Shown here: piece after piece, positions 26,678-37,111 of the stretch | How the letters are laid out: the number at the start of each line of letters is the position of its first letter | How positions within the stretch are numbered: the first letter of the stretch is position 1 | Origin: Helicobacter pylori Shi112 | GTDB lineage: Bacteria > Campylobacterota > Campylobacteria > Campylobacterales > Helicobacteraceae | Assembly (NCBI RefSeq): GCF_000277405.1 | Contig: NC_017741.1 | Span: forward strand, 186,001 to 250,000 | Direction: 5' to 3' | Length of the DNA stretch: 64,000 bases | Translations under genes and position numbers: made by a program | The notes under the pieces: model-generated | Told to the model about the DNA's origin: nothing | Seen by the model: only the letters and a program-made list of their open reading frames with translations | Database searches by the model: none

Positions 26678-27826
26678 TCAATCGCTTCACTTTTTGTTTG
26701 GCTTTAAAAAGCAAAAATTCTATAAGGAGTTTAGAAGAAAGCCTAGGCAGAAGAGATTCAAAAGAATGCCGTTTGTCTGAAAAAGACAGGATTTTATTAA
26801 GAGCGTGGATTTCTTTATCCCTGTTTTGAAGGGATTCAAAGAGGTGATCTAAAAAGGGAGCGTTAAAATAGGCGTCTTTAAACGGCGTTTGAATCAACGC
26901 TTCATGCCATTTTTTTGCGCCAATGACGCTGAAGAGCTTCCAGGGTTTATCGCCCCAAAAATGCAGCATGCGCGCTTCTTTAACGCTAGGGAATGAGGGC
27001 GTATCAAGGAAACTAGGGTGGGCATTGTATGAATAAGGCAATTCTAAAATCCTACCACGGCACACAAAACACAGAGTATCTTGATCGTTAAATAAAAGTT
27101 TTTCATTTTTCAAAAGGAAAAATCCAATCAATTGGTTTTCAAGATTTTCTTTACGCCATGATTTTAAATTTAAGGCTAAAAACCCGGCGTTAAAGTAGTT
27201 GTCAAAAAGGATTTGAGCTTCTTTTAAATTGGGGAAAGCGTCAGCGACACCAATGGTTTTGGCGTGCATTTGGCGTAATTCGTATAAATCCTTAGCCGAA
27301 TTCCTGTTCATAGCGATCAAATCTTTTTCTCTCACAGCCCCAAAATAATGATCATCAAGGGGGATAAAAAAACTCTCGCTAATATCGCCCACAAACAAAG
27401 TATCCACATCAAACATGATCATCTTTTCGTATTGGGGGAAAAGGGAGGCAAAAAAGAAACGGCACATGATCATTTTAGAAAAGCGTTTTTGCGAAAAAGA
27501 ATTGAGTTTTAAATACAATTTTTTAATTCCACCAGCTATTAAAGGATCAAGCTTGTAATAATTATGGCGTGGTTCTAATTCTTCATCGGTAATATCCAAA
27601 AACTCTATACTAGAAAAAGCGCTAAAAGGAGCGATCGTTTCTTCTAATTTGGCCACATTCTCTAGGCTTAAACCCTCCACCAAACAATGGATTTTATAAA
27701 AGAGTTTTACTCTCTCTCTCTCTCTCTCTCTCGTTTGGCGTTTGCTAGCATGGAAAATAAGCTCACGCCAGCAGGGATGCAATAATTGTTATCAAAAGTC
27801 ACAACAATAGGGACAATCTCTTGCAT
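26664..27826 (-). pseudogene. Phase-variable LPS glycosyltransferase, GT8/RfaJ-like (HP0208-like), phase OFF
   Basis: The natural start is ATG at 27826 (MQEIVPIVVTFDNNYCIPAG, a typical GT8 N-terminus). Thirty-one codons later it meets eleven GA repeats and then TAA, so translation stops at once. The main coding frame continues after the repeat (VKLFYKIHCLVEGLS) with the metal-binding DxD in MIMFDVDTLFVGDI, DHYFGAVRE and NAGFLALNLKSW. Ten or thirteen repeats would put both in frame, so it is contingently OFF, not decayed. An alternative ATG at 27782 opens the long frame but lacks the GT8 beginning. The enzyme would extend LPS core or O-chain. Confidence 0.88.
27711..27732 (-). repeat. (GA)11 phase-variation repeat
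   Basis: Eleven GA units on the coding strand of the glycosyltransferase gene. Slipped-strand changes of two bases alter the frame: 10 or 13 units ON, 11 units OFF relative to the ATG at 27826. Confidence 0.95.
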
Positions 27827-27885
27827 GTGCGATCCTTAAATCTTTAAATTGAACCCGCTAAAAAGGGGGGTTTGTGATTGTATCG

Positions 27886-27901
27886 TTTTTTTTTTTTTTT
27901 T
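27886..27901 (+). repeat. T16 homopolymer upstream of hofA
   Basis: Sixteen T residues end 10 bp before the chosen hofA ATG. Length change would alter promoter or ribosome-binding spacing. If translation began at the in-frame upstream ATG at 27849 it would also cause a frameshift. Confidence 0.9.
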
Positions 27902-27911
27902 CAAAACTATA

Positions 27912-29336
27912 ATGAACGAGCGGCTTGCGAGTTTGTTTTATGGCATAATATCAGAATTCAATAAAAAGGTGTTTGATAAAAGGGTGCTTAATCAAAAAGT
28001 TTGGCTAGGGCTTTTAGCTTTGCATGGGGTTTTTCTCAACGCTTTTGAGTACCAAATCAGCGCGAGAGTGGGATCATTTTCGCGCATCGCTTTCAACCAG
28101 TCGGTTATCAATTCAAAAAAAGGGATTTATCCTACAGGGAGTTATGTAACCACTACTGGGGCTTTACAAGTTGATTCTAGTTTGCTCCCTAAAGGGATTG
28201 AAAACCACAAACTGGGTTTTGGGGTGGGGGGCGAAATCGGATCGTTAGCTTATGATTCCACGAAGTTTTTGATTGATGAAGCCGACCCTAAGGCAGGGTT
28301 TCAGCCGGCGAACTGGTATTACATGGGGCGATGGGAGGGCTATTTGATGCAACACAGCCAAAATTGGACCAGAGAGCAAAAGGCGCAAAACGCTAGGCCT
28401 TATGTGCTATATAATTTGTATTTAGATTATCAATATAAGGATATCTTTGGGATTAAATTAGGGCGTTACCCCTCTAAAGCTTTGTTTTTGAGCGGGTTTA
28501 ATCAAGGGTTTGAGCTTTTTTACCGGTGGAAAAAGTTTAGGATAGAGTGGTTTAGCACCTTTGGAAGGGCTTTAGCTAATGAGCAATCCATCAGAGATTT
28601 TTACGCTCCTGTCAATTACAAGCAAAAAACCAACTACGGCATGCACAATTTAAACCTCATTTACGAAAATAAATACATTAGGGTTGCGCCTTTTATTTGG
28701 TTTTACCCTAAGAATTTTAACGCTCCTGGATTTGAAATCACCCATGATACAAAGTCTTATTGGAAATCTGATTGGCGCATCCAAACGACTTTTTACGCAT
28801 GGTTCCCCCTTTATAGCGATTATTTGTCTAAAGATTATTACAGAGCTTCGTTAATAGGGAAAAAAAGCGCGAGTTTGTTTGTGTTTCAAAGGGTGCATTT
28901 TCGATCTTATCGTTTTGGCTGGAGCGTGTATAAGAATTTTGGGAACGGGAGCGCTCAATTAGGCTGGAACGGCTCACCAGTGGATCCTTTTTATGACACT
29001 AAAGATGACACCCCTTATGAAGACGCTTATTCCAATTTTTACAACGCTAATTCCATAACCATTAACGCTTTTATAGGGAAGAGTATTAAGAATCTTTTGG
29101 TGCAATTGTATGGGAAATTGACCTATTCCCCAAGGGCTGATTCGCAAAGCTTAGGGGTTACTTTTAAATATAACCTTAAAAAACATATCTATTTAATGCT
29201 AATGTTTAATGGCTATCAAATCACGATGCATAAGGGTTATAAGGTAGGGTTTTTTACAAGCGGTTATAACCCTGACTTCGCTCAAACCATTCAAGATAGA
29301 AGCTATTTTATGAGCTCTATGAGCTATCGTTTTTAA
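27912..29336 (+). CDS. hofA: Hof-family outer membrane protein (HofA, HP0209-like)
   Basis: 474 residues from ATG at 27912. After a short N-terminal extension comes a hydrophobic signal segment (KVWLGLLALHGVFLNA), with cleavage likely before FEYQISARVG, the start of the mature beta-barrel. The protein is rich in Tyr, Trp, Phe and Gly, alternates in strand-like fashion, and ends SYFMSSMSYRF with a terminal Phe, an outer-membrane insertion signal. Hof proteins are an H. pylori outer-membrane family with porin-like or adhesive roles. The start is uncertain; the T16 tract upstream may regulate expression. Confidence 0.8.
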   Translation: MNERLASLFYGIISEFNKKVFDKRVLNQKVWLGLLALHGVFLNAFEYQISARVGSFSRIAFNQSVINSKKGIYPTGSYVTTTGALQVDSSLLPKGIENHKLGFGVGGEIGSLAYDSTKFLIDEADPKAGFQPANWYYMGRWEGYLMQHSQNWTREQKAQNARPYVLYNLYLDYQYKDIFGIKLGRYPSKALFLSGFNQGFELFYRWKKFRIEWFSTFGRALANEQSIRDFYAPVNYKQKTNYGMHNLNLIYENKYIRVAPFIWFYPKNFNAPGFEITHDTKSYWKSDWRIQTTFYAWFPLYSDYLSKDYYRASLIGKKSASLFVFQRVHFRSYRFGWSVYKNFGNGSAQLGWNGSPVDPFYDTKDDTPYEDAYSNFYNANSITINAFIGKSIKNLLVQLYGKLTYSPRADSQSLGVTFKYNLKKHIYLMLMFNGYQITMHKGYKVGFFTSGYNPDFAQTIQDRSYFMSSMSYRF

Positions 29337-29350
29337 GCGCGCTTTTATTG

Positions 29351-29356
29351 TATAAT
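29351..29356 (+). promoter_or_regulatory. Candidate -10 element for htpG
   Basis: TATAAT 32 bp before the htpG ATG, preceded by a T-rich stretch after the hofA stop. Confidence 0.6.
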
Positions 29357-29387
29357 CTTAAAAATTTTATTTAAAAGGAAAAGATCA

Positions 29388-31253
29388 ATGTCTAATCAAG
29401 AATACACCTTCCAAACTGAAATCAACCAGCTTTTGGATTTGATGATCCACTCTTTGTATTCTAATAAAGAGATTTTTTTAAGAGAGTTGATTTCTAACGC
29501 GAGCGACGCTTTGGACAAGCTGAATTATTTAATGCTGACCGATGAAAAATTAAAAGGGCTGAATATCACGCCTGGCATTCATTTGAGTTTTGATAGCCAG
29601 AAAAAAACCTTAACGATTAAAGATAATGGTATAGGCATGGATAAAAACGATCTCATTGAGCATCTAGGCACGATCGCTAAATCAGGCACAAAGAGTTTTC
29701 TAAGCGCTTTGAGCGGGGATAAGAAAAAAGATAGCGCACTGATTGGCCAATTTGGCGTGGGCTTTTATTCAGCGTTTATGGTAGCGAGTAAGATTGTCGT
29801 TCAAACCAAAAAGGTAAATAGCGATCAAGCTTATGCATGGGTGAGCGATGGTAAGGGCAAGTTTGAAATCAGCGAGTGCGTCAAAGAGGAGCAAGGCACA
29901 GAAATCACCCTCTTTTTAAAAGATGAAGATTCTCATTTTGCGAGCCGTTGGGAGATTGATAGCGTTGTTAAAAAGTATTCTGAGCATATCCCTTTCCCTA
30001 TTTTTTTAACTTACACCGATACGAAATACGAGGGCGAAGGGGATAATCAAAAAGAAATTAAAGAAGAAAAATGCGATCAAATCAATCAAGCGAGCGCTTT
30101 GTGGAAAATGAATAAGAGCGAGTTAAAAGACAAAGATTACAAAGAGTTTTACCAATCGTTTGCACATGATAACAGCGAACCTTTGAGCTATATCCATAAT
30201 AAAGTGGAAGGCTCTTTAGAATACACAACGCTTTTTTACATCCCTAGCAAAGCGCCTTTTGACATGTTTAGGGTGGATTATAAGAGCGGAGTCAAACTTT
30301 ATGTTAAAAGGGTGTTTATCACTGATGATGACAAAGAATTGCTGCCGTCTTATTTGAGGTTTGTTAAAGGCGTGATTGACAGCGAAGATTTACCCTTGAA
30401 TGTGAGCCGTGAAATCTTGCAGCAAAACAAGATTTTAGCCAATATCCGTTCGGCTTCAGTGAAAAAGATTTTAAGCGAGATTGAGCGCTTGAGCAAGGAT
30501 GAAAAAAATTACCATAAATTCTATGAGCCTTTTGGGAAAGTGTTAAAAGAAGGCTTGTATGGGGATTTTGAAAACAAAGAAAAACTTTTAGAATTGTTAA
30601 GATTCTATTCTAAAGACAAAGAAAAGTTGGTTTCTTTAAAAGAATACAAAGAAAATTTAAAAGAAAATCAAAAAAGCATTTACTACCTTTTAGGCGAAAA
30701 TTTAGACTTACTAAAGGCGTCTCCGCTTTTAGAAAAATACGCTCAAAAAGGCTATGATGTTTTGTTATTGAGCGATGAGATTGATGCGTTTGTGATGCCA
30801 GGCGTGAATGAATACGATAAAACGCCCTTTAAAGACGCTAGCCATAGCGAGAGCCTAAAAGAGCTTGGTTTGGAAGAAATCAACGATGAGGTAAAAGAGC
30901 GGTTTAAAGATTTAATGAAAGCGTTTGAAGAAAATCTTAAAGATGAGGTTAAAGGCGTAGAGCTTTCTAGCCATCTCACTTCAGCGGTGGCTTTAATAGG
31001 CGATGAACAAAATGCGATGATGGCTAATTGGATGCGTCAAATGGGCCAAAGCGTGCCTGAAAACAAGAAAACTTTAGAATTAAACCCTAACCATGCGATT
31101 TTGCAAAAACTCTTAAAATGCGAAGATAAAGAGCAGTTGAGCGCTTTTATCTGGTTGCTTTATGATGGGGCGAAGCTTTTAGAAAAAGGGGCTTTAAAAG
31201 ACGCTAAAAGCTTTAACGAACGCCTAAATAGCGTGCTATTGAAAGCGCTGTAG
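29388..31253 (+). CDS. htpG: Hsp90-type chaperone HtpG
   Basis: 621 residues. The N-terminal GHKL ATPase shows ELISNASDALDKL, DNGIGM, GTIAKSGTKSF and GQFGVGFYSAFMVA. The middle domain has the catalytic Arg in LPLNVSREILQQNK. The C-terminal dimerisation domain is present and lacks the eukaryotic EEVD. An aaggaaaag Shine-Dalgarno precedes ATG. A cytoplasmic ATP-dependent chaperone; full length and intact. Confidence 0.98.
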   Translation: MSNQEYTFQTEINQLLDLMIHSLYSNKEIFLRELISNASDALDKLNYLMLTDEKLKGLNITPGIHLSFDSQKKTLTIKDNGIGMDKNDLIEHLGTIAKSGTKSFLSALSGDKKKDSALIGQFGVGFYSAFMVASKIVVQTKKVNSDQAYAWVSDGKGKFEISECVKEEQGTEITLFLKDEDSHFASRWEIDSVVKKYSEHIPFPIFLTYTDTKYEGEGDNQKEIKEEKCDQINQASALWKMNKSELKDKDYKEFYQSFAHDNSEPLSYIHNKVEGSLEYTTLFYIPSKAPFDMFRVDYKSGVKLYVKRVFITDDDKELLPSYLRFVKGVIDSEDLPLNVSREILQQNKILANIRSASVKKILSEIERLSKDEKNYHKFYEPFGKVLKEGLYGDFENKEKLLELLRFYSKDKEKLVSLKEYKENLKENQKSIYYLLGENLDLLKASPLLEKYAQKGYDVLLLSDEIDAFVMPGVNEYDKTPFKDASHSESLKELGLEEINDEVKERFKDLMKAFEENLKDEVKGVELSSHLTSAVALIGDEQNAMMANWMRQMGQSVPENKKTLELNPNHAILQKLLKCEDKEQLSAFIWLLYDGAKLLEKGALKDAKSFNERLNSVLLKAL

Positions 31254-31259
31254 GGGATA

Positions 31260-31277
31260 AAACCCTTTTAAGGGTTT
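31260..31277 (+). terminator. Probable htpG terminator
   Basis: AAACCCTT and AAGGGTTT form a short stem 7 bp after the htpG stop. The U tract is weak. Confidence 0.45.
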
Positions 31278-31443
31278 GAATAAACTTATTTTAAACCCTT
31301 CAAGCGCTAATCTAAAAACGGCAACGAATGGGTGTGATAAAAGCCTTATTGTGATTAAAAGATTAATTCGTGGGGTTTATGCTTTCATTGAAACATTAAA
31401 AAGCGTAAAAGCCAGCTAAACACGGCGTTTAAGCTTAACTTCA
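31278..31443. other. Convergent intergenic region htpG/hcpA, nothing further recognised
   Basis: About 165 bp without a convincing coding frame or structured RNA. Only the htpG stem at its left edge is evident. Confidence 0.4.
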
Positions 31444-32202
31444 TTAAAACCAAAGTTCTATTTTTAATTCCTTGAGAGCGTCGCATGCTTCTTTAACGCC
31501 TGATTTGCAACCTTTTTTAAAGTTTTCTACCGCTTGCTTTTCGTCCTTTGCTGTGCCTTGTCCATTATATTGCATAACCCCTAAATTATAACACCCCCTA
31601 CCATCATTCAACTCGCAAGCTTTAGAATAACGAACGATAGCCTCCTTAAAATTCTTTGCTATACCATATATGTATCCTGCGTTAATACACCCTGGGCTAT
31701 CTTTTAAATCGCAAGCTTTTTCATACAAATCAAGAGCCTTTCTTGAATCCTTAGGCGTGCCTACGCCATGATGGTATAAGCTTCCTAATACCATACACCC
31801 TTCAGCATGGTTTAATTCGCAAGATTTAGAGTAATATTGTGAGGCTTTTTTGGCGTCTTTAGGCACGCCTTGTCCGTTATAGTATAAATTGCCTAACAGA
31901 CGGCACCCATAACCATCATTCAATTCACAACCTTTAGTGTAAAATTGAACGGCTTTTTTCAAGTCTTTTCCCACTCCTTTCCCTTCTTCATAGAACGCCC
32001 CTAAAAAAACACACCCAAAGCCATCTTTTAACTCACAAGCTTTTTCAAAATGCGTTTTAGCTTGAGTGAAATCTTGCTTCTTTGCGCTCTCTATGCCTAA
32101 ATTAACAAGCTCTTTAGCGTCTGGCTCTGCCATTAACCCTCTCAAACACAACGCGCCCAAACACAAGACCCCAAAAAGGGTTTTTTTAACACTTCCTAGC
32201 AT
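31444..32202 (-). CDS. hcpA: Helicobacter cysteine-rich protein HcpA (Sel1 repeats)
   Basis: 252 residues: a signal peptide ([20 protein letters not shown]), then about six 36-residue Sel1-like repeats. Each carries a cysteine pair and a glycine core, for example [20 protein letters not shown] and [20 protein letters not shown]. The paired cysteines form disulfides across helix pairs. HcpA is a secreted H. pylori protein, reported as a penicillin-binding/beta-lactamase-like and immune-stimulating protein. Its tataat-containing promoter region lies at about 32234-32247. Confidence 0.92.
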   Translation of the reverse strand: MLGSVKKTLFGVLCLGALCLRGLMAEPDAKELVNLGIESAKKQDFTQAKTHFEKACELKDGFGCVFLGAFYEEGKGVGKDLKKAVQFYTKGCELNDGYGCRLLGNLYYNGQGVPKDAKKASQYYSKSCELNHAEGCMVLGSLYHHGVGTPKDSRKALDLYEKACDLKDSPGCINAGYIYGIAKNFKEAIVRYSKACELNDGRGCYNLGVMQYNGQGTAKDEKQAVENFKKGCKSGVKEACDALKELKIELWF

Positions 32203-32287
32203 GATATATCTCCTATCAAAGAAATGTAATCCTTTATAATTATAATCAAATATTGACGATTAAAGCCTTATTGAATGCCCCTTGGTT

Positions 32288-33469
32288 CTATTTCTCGCTC
32301 AAATTCTCTAAAACCCCCAAAAACACTTTTTCTAAAAGCTCTAATTCTTTCAAGCTCACCCTTTCATCAATGGCATGGATTCTGTCATTAATAACGCCAA
32401 ATTCCACCACTTCTATGCCATGAGCGCTAAAAAACCGCGCATCGCTCGTGCCGCCTTTGGTGTTTAAAAGGGGGGTGGTATGGCATGTCTTTAGAATATT
32501 TTCTTTTAAAACGCTGGCAAGCTTTGAATGAGAAGCCGTGATGAAAGGCGAACTGCTTGATTCTAATTCTAAAGCGTGAGGCACGCTTTTTAAAACCTTT
32601 TCTAAATATTCTTTCAAACTCTCTTTGGTGGTTTTTAAAGAATGGCGCGCATTAAAGATGATTTCTACGCTTGCGGGCGTTACATTATTCGCTCCTAACC
32701 CTGCATGCAAGTTGGTGATAACCAATTTTGAAGGATCAAAATATTCATCGCCATCGTCTAAATGGACTCCTGAAATCAAGGGCAAAACAGAAGCGAGCGC
32801 ATCAATGGGGTTTTGGCATTTTTGCGGGTAAGCTACATGCCCTTGAGTGCCTTTTAAAATGAGTTTGCCATTAATAGAGCCTCTTCGGCCAATTTTGATG
32901 CTATCGCCTAGGATTTTTTCGCAAGTGGGTTCAGCCACAACCGCCATGTGAGGGAGCAAATCTTTTTCTTTGAGTTTTTCTAACATAAGCCTAGTGCCAA
33001 AAATCCCTGGCCCTTCTTCATCGCTTGTGAGTAAAACAGAAAGCATGAAAGGGGTTTTAGGGTTAAAATTTAAACTCGCGCTCAAAAACGCCCCCACGCC
33101 TCCTTTCATGTCTTGCGCCCCACGGCCGTATAAAAACCCCTCTTTAATAATAGGTTTAAAGGGATCGCTTTGCCAATGATTTCCAGGAGGCACGACATCA
33201 ATATGCCCTGCAAAGCAAAAGTGCAAGGGTTTAACACTTTCTTTTGCATGCTCTTTTTTTGCATGCTTTTCTTTTGCATGCTTTTCTTCTGTATGCTCTT
33301 TTGGGGGGTTAAAAATGCGGTATAAAAAAAGGTTTTTCACGCCATTTTCTCCACACTCTAGAGCTTTAAAAGTAGGAAAAAGCGATTTAATGTATTCAAA
33401 AATACCGCATTCTTTGGGCGTGATGGTGGGGTAACTGATGAGCTTTTGGGTGATTTCTAAAGCGTCCAT
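32288..33469 (-). CDS. dapE: Succinyl-diaminopimelate desuccinylase DapE
   Basis: Acts in meso-diaminopimelate/lysine synthesis as a di-zinc hydrolase. 393 residues from [21 protein letters not shown] at 33469 has aaagga upstream, whereas the longer frame would run into mnmG. Metal and catalytic motifs are [35 protein letters not shown] and [10 protein letters not shown] polar insertion of four 5-residue repeats ([20 protein letters not shown]) sits at about residues 75-95, between two core strands. It is 10 bp after mnmG. Confidence 0.95.
   Translation of the reverse strand: MDALEITQKLISYPTITPKECGIFEYIKSLFPTFKALECGENGVKNLFLYRIFNPPKEHTEEKHAKEKHAKKEHAKESVKPLHFCFAGHIDVVPPGNHWQSDPFKPIIKEGFLYGRGAQDMKGGVGAFLSASLNFNPKTPFMLSVLLTSDEEGPGIFGTRLMLEKLKEKDLLPHMAVVAEPTCEKILGDSIKIGRRGSINGKLILKGTQGHVAYPQKCQNPIDALASVLPLISGVHLDDGDEYFDPSKLVITNLHAGLGANNVTPASVEIIFNARHSLKTTKESLKEYLEKVLKSVPHALELESSSSPFITASHSKLASVLKENILKTCHTTPLLNTKGGTSDARFFSAHGIEVVEFGVINDRIHAIDERVSLKELELLEKVFLGVLENLSEK
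33241..33302 (-). repeat. Four 15-nt tandem repeats inside dapE
   Basis: Units of the type AGAAAAGCATGCAAA repeat about four times. Being 15 nt long, gain or loss keeps the frame and changes a surface loop by five residues. Confidence 0.8.
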
Positions 33470-33479
33470 TAAAAATCCT

Positions 33480-35345
33480 TTAAGAGTTTTTTCGCAAATG
33501 GATGTATAAATGCAAAACATCTAAATTCGCCGGGGTGATCCCGCTGATTTCTGAGGCTTCAAAAAGGCTTTTAGGGCGGAATTTTTCTAACTTTTCTACC
33601 GCTTCTAAGCTTAAGCCTGGAATGCCTTTAAACACAAAACCTTTAGGGATAGAAACTTTGAGCATGCTATCCATTTTAGCGATATTTTCGTGTTGCTTTT
33701 CAATATAAATATTATATTTGCATTCAATTTTAATCTGCTCTAAAACCCGCTCATTCAAAGGCGTTAAAAAGCTGAAAAAGGAGCGCATTTTTTCTAGATT
33801 AAAACTATCGCGCGCTAACAAACTAACGCCATCAACCTTGTCATTGATAGGGTTTTCGTCTAATTCATTCAAGCGTTTTAACACTTCTTTACTGGGGGTA
33901 AGGACGCATTCTTTAAGGCGTTTGAGATTGTCTTGTATCTCTTGTTGGTCTTTTTTCAATCCCTTATAAAAATCCTCTTCCATAAGTCCTAAACGATAGG
34001 CATGTTCGCCTAACCTAAAAAGCGTGTTGTCCTCTCTTAAAAGCAAGCGGTATTCGGCTCGGCTGGTAAACATTCTGTAAGGCTCATTCGTGCCTTTAGT
34101 AATCAAATCATCAATCAAAACGCCGATATAAGCTTCATTGCGCTTTAAAATAAAGGGGTCTTGATTCTTTAAAGCTAATACCGCATTAATCCCAGCCATA
34201 AGCCCTTGAGCCGCCGCTTCTTCATAGCCGGTAGTCCCATTGATTTGCCCGGCCAAATAAAGCCCCTTGATTTTTTTGGTTTCTAAAGTGTGGGTCAATT
34301 CCGTGGGCTGGATAAAATCATACTCTATCGCATAGCCGTAGCGCGTGATGAGAGCGTTTTCTAAGCCTTTGATAGAGTGAATGACCTTTTCTTGCACATC
34401 TAGGGGTAAAGAGGTGCTTAAGCCGTTGATATAATATTCGCTTTTGTGGATGGTTTGAGGCTCTAAAAACAGCTGGTGGCGTTCTTTTTCGCTGAAACGG
34501 TTGATCTTATCTTCAATGCTAGGGCAATACCTTGGGCCTATGCCTTCAATTTGACCGCTAAATAGGGGAGCTCGGTGGAAATTATCCCTAATGATTTGGT
34601 GGGTAATAGGGTTGGTGTAAGTGATAAAACATGAGAGTTGGGTGGGGTTAAAATCTTTGGTTTTATAGCTAAAATAGGGAGGGTTTGTGTCCCCAAAATG
34701 CTCTTCTAAGCCTTCAAAATCAATGCTATTGCCTGCCACTCTTGGGCAAGTGCCGGTTTTTAACCTTTCCACCTTAAAGCCAAGCTCCCTTAAATTCAAG
34801 GCTAAAGAATTAGAAGCGTTTTCCCCAAAGCGCCCGTTTTGGTTTTGGTGCTCGCCAATATGCACCACCCCTTTTAAAAAAGTGCCTGTGGTGATGATCA
34901 CTTTTTTAGCCTTATAAGTGTTGTTAATGTTCGTGGTTACGCCCACCATCTCATCATTTTCAATGATTAAACTTTCAGTCATTTCTTGAGAAACGCTCAA
35001 ATTAGGGGTGTTTAAAACAAGATTCCTTGCAAAAATGCGGTAAGTATCCATATCAATTTGCGCCCTAGTCCCTCTAACTGCCGGCCCTTTAGAAGCGTTT
35101 AACACACGATATTGCAAACCGCTATTATCCGTAATAATCCCCATAGCCCCCCCTAAAACATCCACTTCTTTAGTCAAATGCCCTTTACCCAAGCCTCCAA
35201 TCGCCGGGTTACAGCTCGCCAAACCGATCGTGTCTATGAGCATGGTGATTAGATGCACTCTAGCCCCCATTTTGGCTGCAATCAAGCTCGCTTCAATGCC
35301 TGCATGCCCCCCACCAATCACTAAAATATCACTTTCTTTTACCAC
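33480..35345 (-). CDS. mnmG: tRNA uridine-5-carboxymethylaminomethyl modification enzyme MnmG (GidA)
   Basis: 621 residues. The N-terminal FAD site is [47 protein letters not shown] and [12 protein letters not shown] are family motifs. [20 protein letters not shown] closes the FAD site. With MnmE it modifies the wobble uridine of certain tRNAs. It is transcribed leftward with dapE and is divergent from the transporter gene at 35441. Confidence 0.97.
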   Translation of the reverse strand: MVKESDILVIGGGHAGIEASLIAAKMGARVHLITMLIDTIGLASCNPAIGGLGKGHLTKEVDVLGGAMGIITDNSGLQYRVLNASKGPAVRGTRAQIDMDTYRIFARNLVLNTPNLSVSQEMTESLIIENDEMVGVTTNINNTYKAKKVIITTGTFLKGVVHIGEHQNQNGRFGENASNSLALNLRELGFKVERLKTGTCPRVAGNSIDFEGLEEHFGDTNPPYFSYKTKDFNPTQLSCFITYTNPITHQIIRDNFHRAPLFSGQIEGIGPRYCPSIEDKINRFSEKERHQLFLEPQTIHKSEYYINGLSTSLPLDVQEKVIHSIKGLENALITRYGYAIEYDFIQPTELTHTLETKKIKGLYLAGQINGTTGYEEAAAQGLMAGINAVLALKNQDPFILKRNEAYIGVLIDDLITKGTNEPYRMFTSRAEYRLLLREDNTLFRLGEHAYRLGLMEEDFYKGLKKDQQEIQDNLKRLKECVLTPSKEVLKRLNELDENPINDKVDGVSLLARDSFNLEKMRSFFSFLTPLNERVLEQIKIECKYNIYIEKQHENIAKMDSMLKVSIPKGFVFKGIPGLSLEAVEKLEKFRPKSLFEASEISGITPANLDVLHLYIHLRKNS

Positions 35346-35440
35346 TTCTTTTCCTGTTTTGATATGATTTTTCTAAAATCTTAGTTTTGAAAAAGTTTTA
35401 TTGTAGCATGGAGGTTAGTAATTTTAAAGGGTAAAATAAA

Positions 35441-37099
35441 ATGGAAAATCATTCGCATGCCAATACGCATACAGATACGCGCGCCGATGATAAAAGCACT
35501 AAGATCGTGCGCTTGTTGGGGTTAATAGGAGGGGCGTTGATCGCGCTTATTATCTGTTACGCTTTAAACGCTCAACTGCCTCATATTGTAGAAGAAATCC
35601 CCAAGCTCAATTCCTTAAATTATAAGGCGATGCCTGTTGTGGCTGGGGTGGCTGTTTTAATGGGGATATGGTGGATGACTGAAGCCATTGACCTGCCCGC
35701 AACCGCGCTTTTACCTTTAGTGCTTTTTAGCGTCTTTAGCGTGGATCAATTCGCTAGCGTTAGCTCTTCTTACGCATCGCCGATTATCTTTCTTTTTATG
35801 GGAGGGTTTATTTTAGCTTTAAGCATGCAAAAATGGAATTTGCACACGCGCATCGCTTTAAGCATTATTTTATTAGTAGGCACAAGCCCTAGGAGGTTGA
35901 TTTTAGGTTTCATGATAGCTACAGGCTTTCTGTCTATGTGGGTGAGCAATACTGCAACAGCAGTGATGATGCTCCCTATTGGCATGAGCGTTTTGCAATT
36001 AGTCGCTAAACTTGTGGGCAAAGAAAACGCCTCTAATTCATGGCATCAAAAAGAAGAAATCACCAAAGCGCATGGGGGTATTATGGGCAATATCGTGCAT
36101 AAGGGCAAAGATATTACCCAAGTCATTCAAGAAAAGACCATCATTTATCGCACGAATTTCAGTATTTGCTTGATGCTTGGCATCGCTTATGCGGCTTCTA
36201 TTGGCTCTTTAGGCACTCTTATTGGCACGCCGCCTAACGCTTTATTAGCCGGCTATATGAAAACCGCTTTCAATATTGAAATTGATTTCGCTCAGTGGAT
36301 GGTGTTTGGGACGCCGTTAGCCTTCATCATGCTCATTTTATCGTGGCTCTTGCTCACTTATGTGATTTTCCCTTTAAAGATTAAAGAAATCCCAGGGGGT
36401 AAGGAAGTCATTAGGGTAGAGTTAAAAAAATTAGGCCGCTTGAGTTGGGCGGAAATCTCTGTGGGCGTTATTTTTATTTTAGCGTCTTTAGGGTGGATTT
36501 TTTTAGATACGATTTTAAAATCTTGGGGCATTAAGATAGATAAAATTGATTCAGTGATTGCGATGGGGGTTTCTGCACTCTTATTCATTTTGCCCGCTAA
36601 CCATCATGGCGATAGGCTCATTGATTGGGGTGTTGCTAAAAAACTCCCTTGGGATGTGTTGCTTTTATTTGGCGGCGGGTTAGCCTTGAGCGCGCAATTT
36701 TCTAAAACCGGGTTGAGTTTGTGGATCGGGCATTTAGTTTCTGGCTTTTCGCATTTACCGATTTTATTCATTATTTTCATGGTCACTTTAATGGTCATTT
36801 TCTTAACCGAAATCACTTCTAACACCGCCACGGCTGCGGCGTTTTTACCGGTGATTGGAGGGGTTGCGATGGGCATGGGTTATGAAAATCATCAAAGCTT
36901 GTTATTGACCATTCCTGTAGCCTTGAGCGCGACTTGCGCGTTCATGCTCCCTGTAGCCACCCCACCCAATGCGATAGCTTATGGCTCTGGGTATGTTAAA
37001 ATAACGGATATGATTAAAGCCGGTTTGTGGCTTAATTTAGTGGGAGTTGTTTTGATTAGCGCGTTTAGCTATTTTTTAGTTTCGCTGGTATTTAATTGA
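35441..37099 (+). CDS. Divalent anion:sodium symporter family (DASS) transporter (HP0214-like)
   Basis: 552 residues with about twelve membrane segments after a His-rich polar N-terminus (MENHSHANTHTDTRADD). Family motifs are the two SNT substrate/sodium sites, MWVSNTATAVMMLPIG and TEITSNTATAAAFLPVIGG. IGTPPNALLAGY and VATPPNAIAYGSG are also present. It probably takes up succinate-like dicarboxylates or sulfate with sodium; the substrate cannot be decided here. A fumarate-respiring organism would benefit from C4-dicarboxylate uptake. It starts a rightward run to dxr. Confidence 0.9.
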   Translation: MENHSHANTHTDTRADDKSTKIVRLLGLIGGALIALIICYALNAQLPHIVEEIPKLNSLNYKAMPVVAGVAVLMGIWWMTEAIDLPATALLPLVLFSVFSVDQFASVSSSYASPIIFLFMGGFILALSMQKWNLHTRIALSIILLVGTSPRRLILGFMIATGFLSMWVSNTATAVMMLPIGMSVLQLVAKLVGKENASNSWHQKEEITKAHGGIMGNIVHKGKDITQVIQEKTIIYRTNFSICLMLGIAYAASIGSLGTLIGTPPNALLAGYMKTAFNIEIDFAQWMVFGTPLAFIMLILSWLLLTYVIFPLKIKEIPGGKEVIRVELKKLGRLSWAEISVGVIFILASLGWIFLDTILKSWGIKIDKIDSVIAMGVSALLFILPANHHGDRLIDWGVAKKLPWDVLLLFGGGLALSAQFSKTGLSLWIGHLVSGFSHLPILFIIFMVTLMVIFLTEITSNTATAAAFLPVIGGVAMGMGYENHQSLLLTIPVALSATCAFMLPVATPPNAIAYGSGYVKITDMIKAGLWLNLVGVVLISAFSYFLVSLVFN

Positions 37100-37111
37100 T
37101 CAAGGAAAAAA

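Noticed and set aside
27782-27826. ATG at 27782 as the true start of the HP0208-like gene
   Set aside because: Its N-terminus (MHPCWRELIFHASK) does not look like a GT8 start, whereas ATG 27826 gives a typical one and the two frames are joined by the GA repeat.
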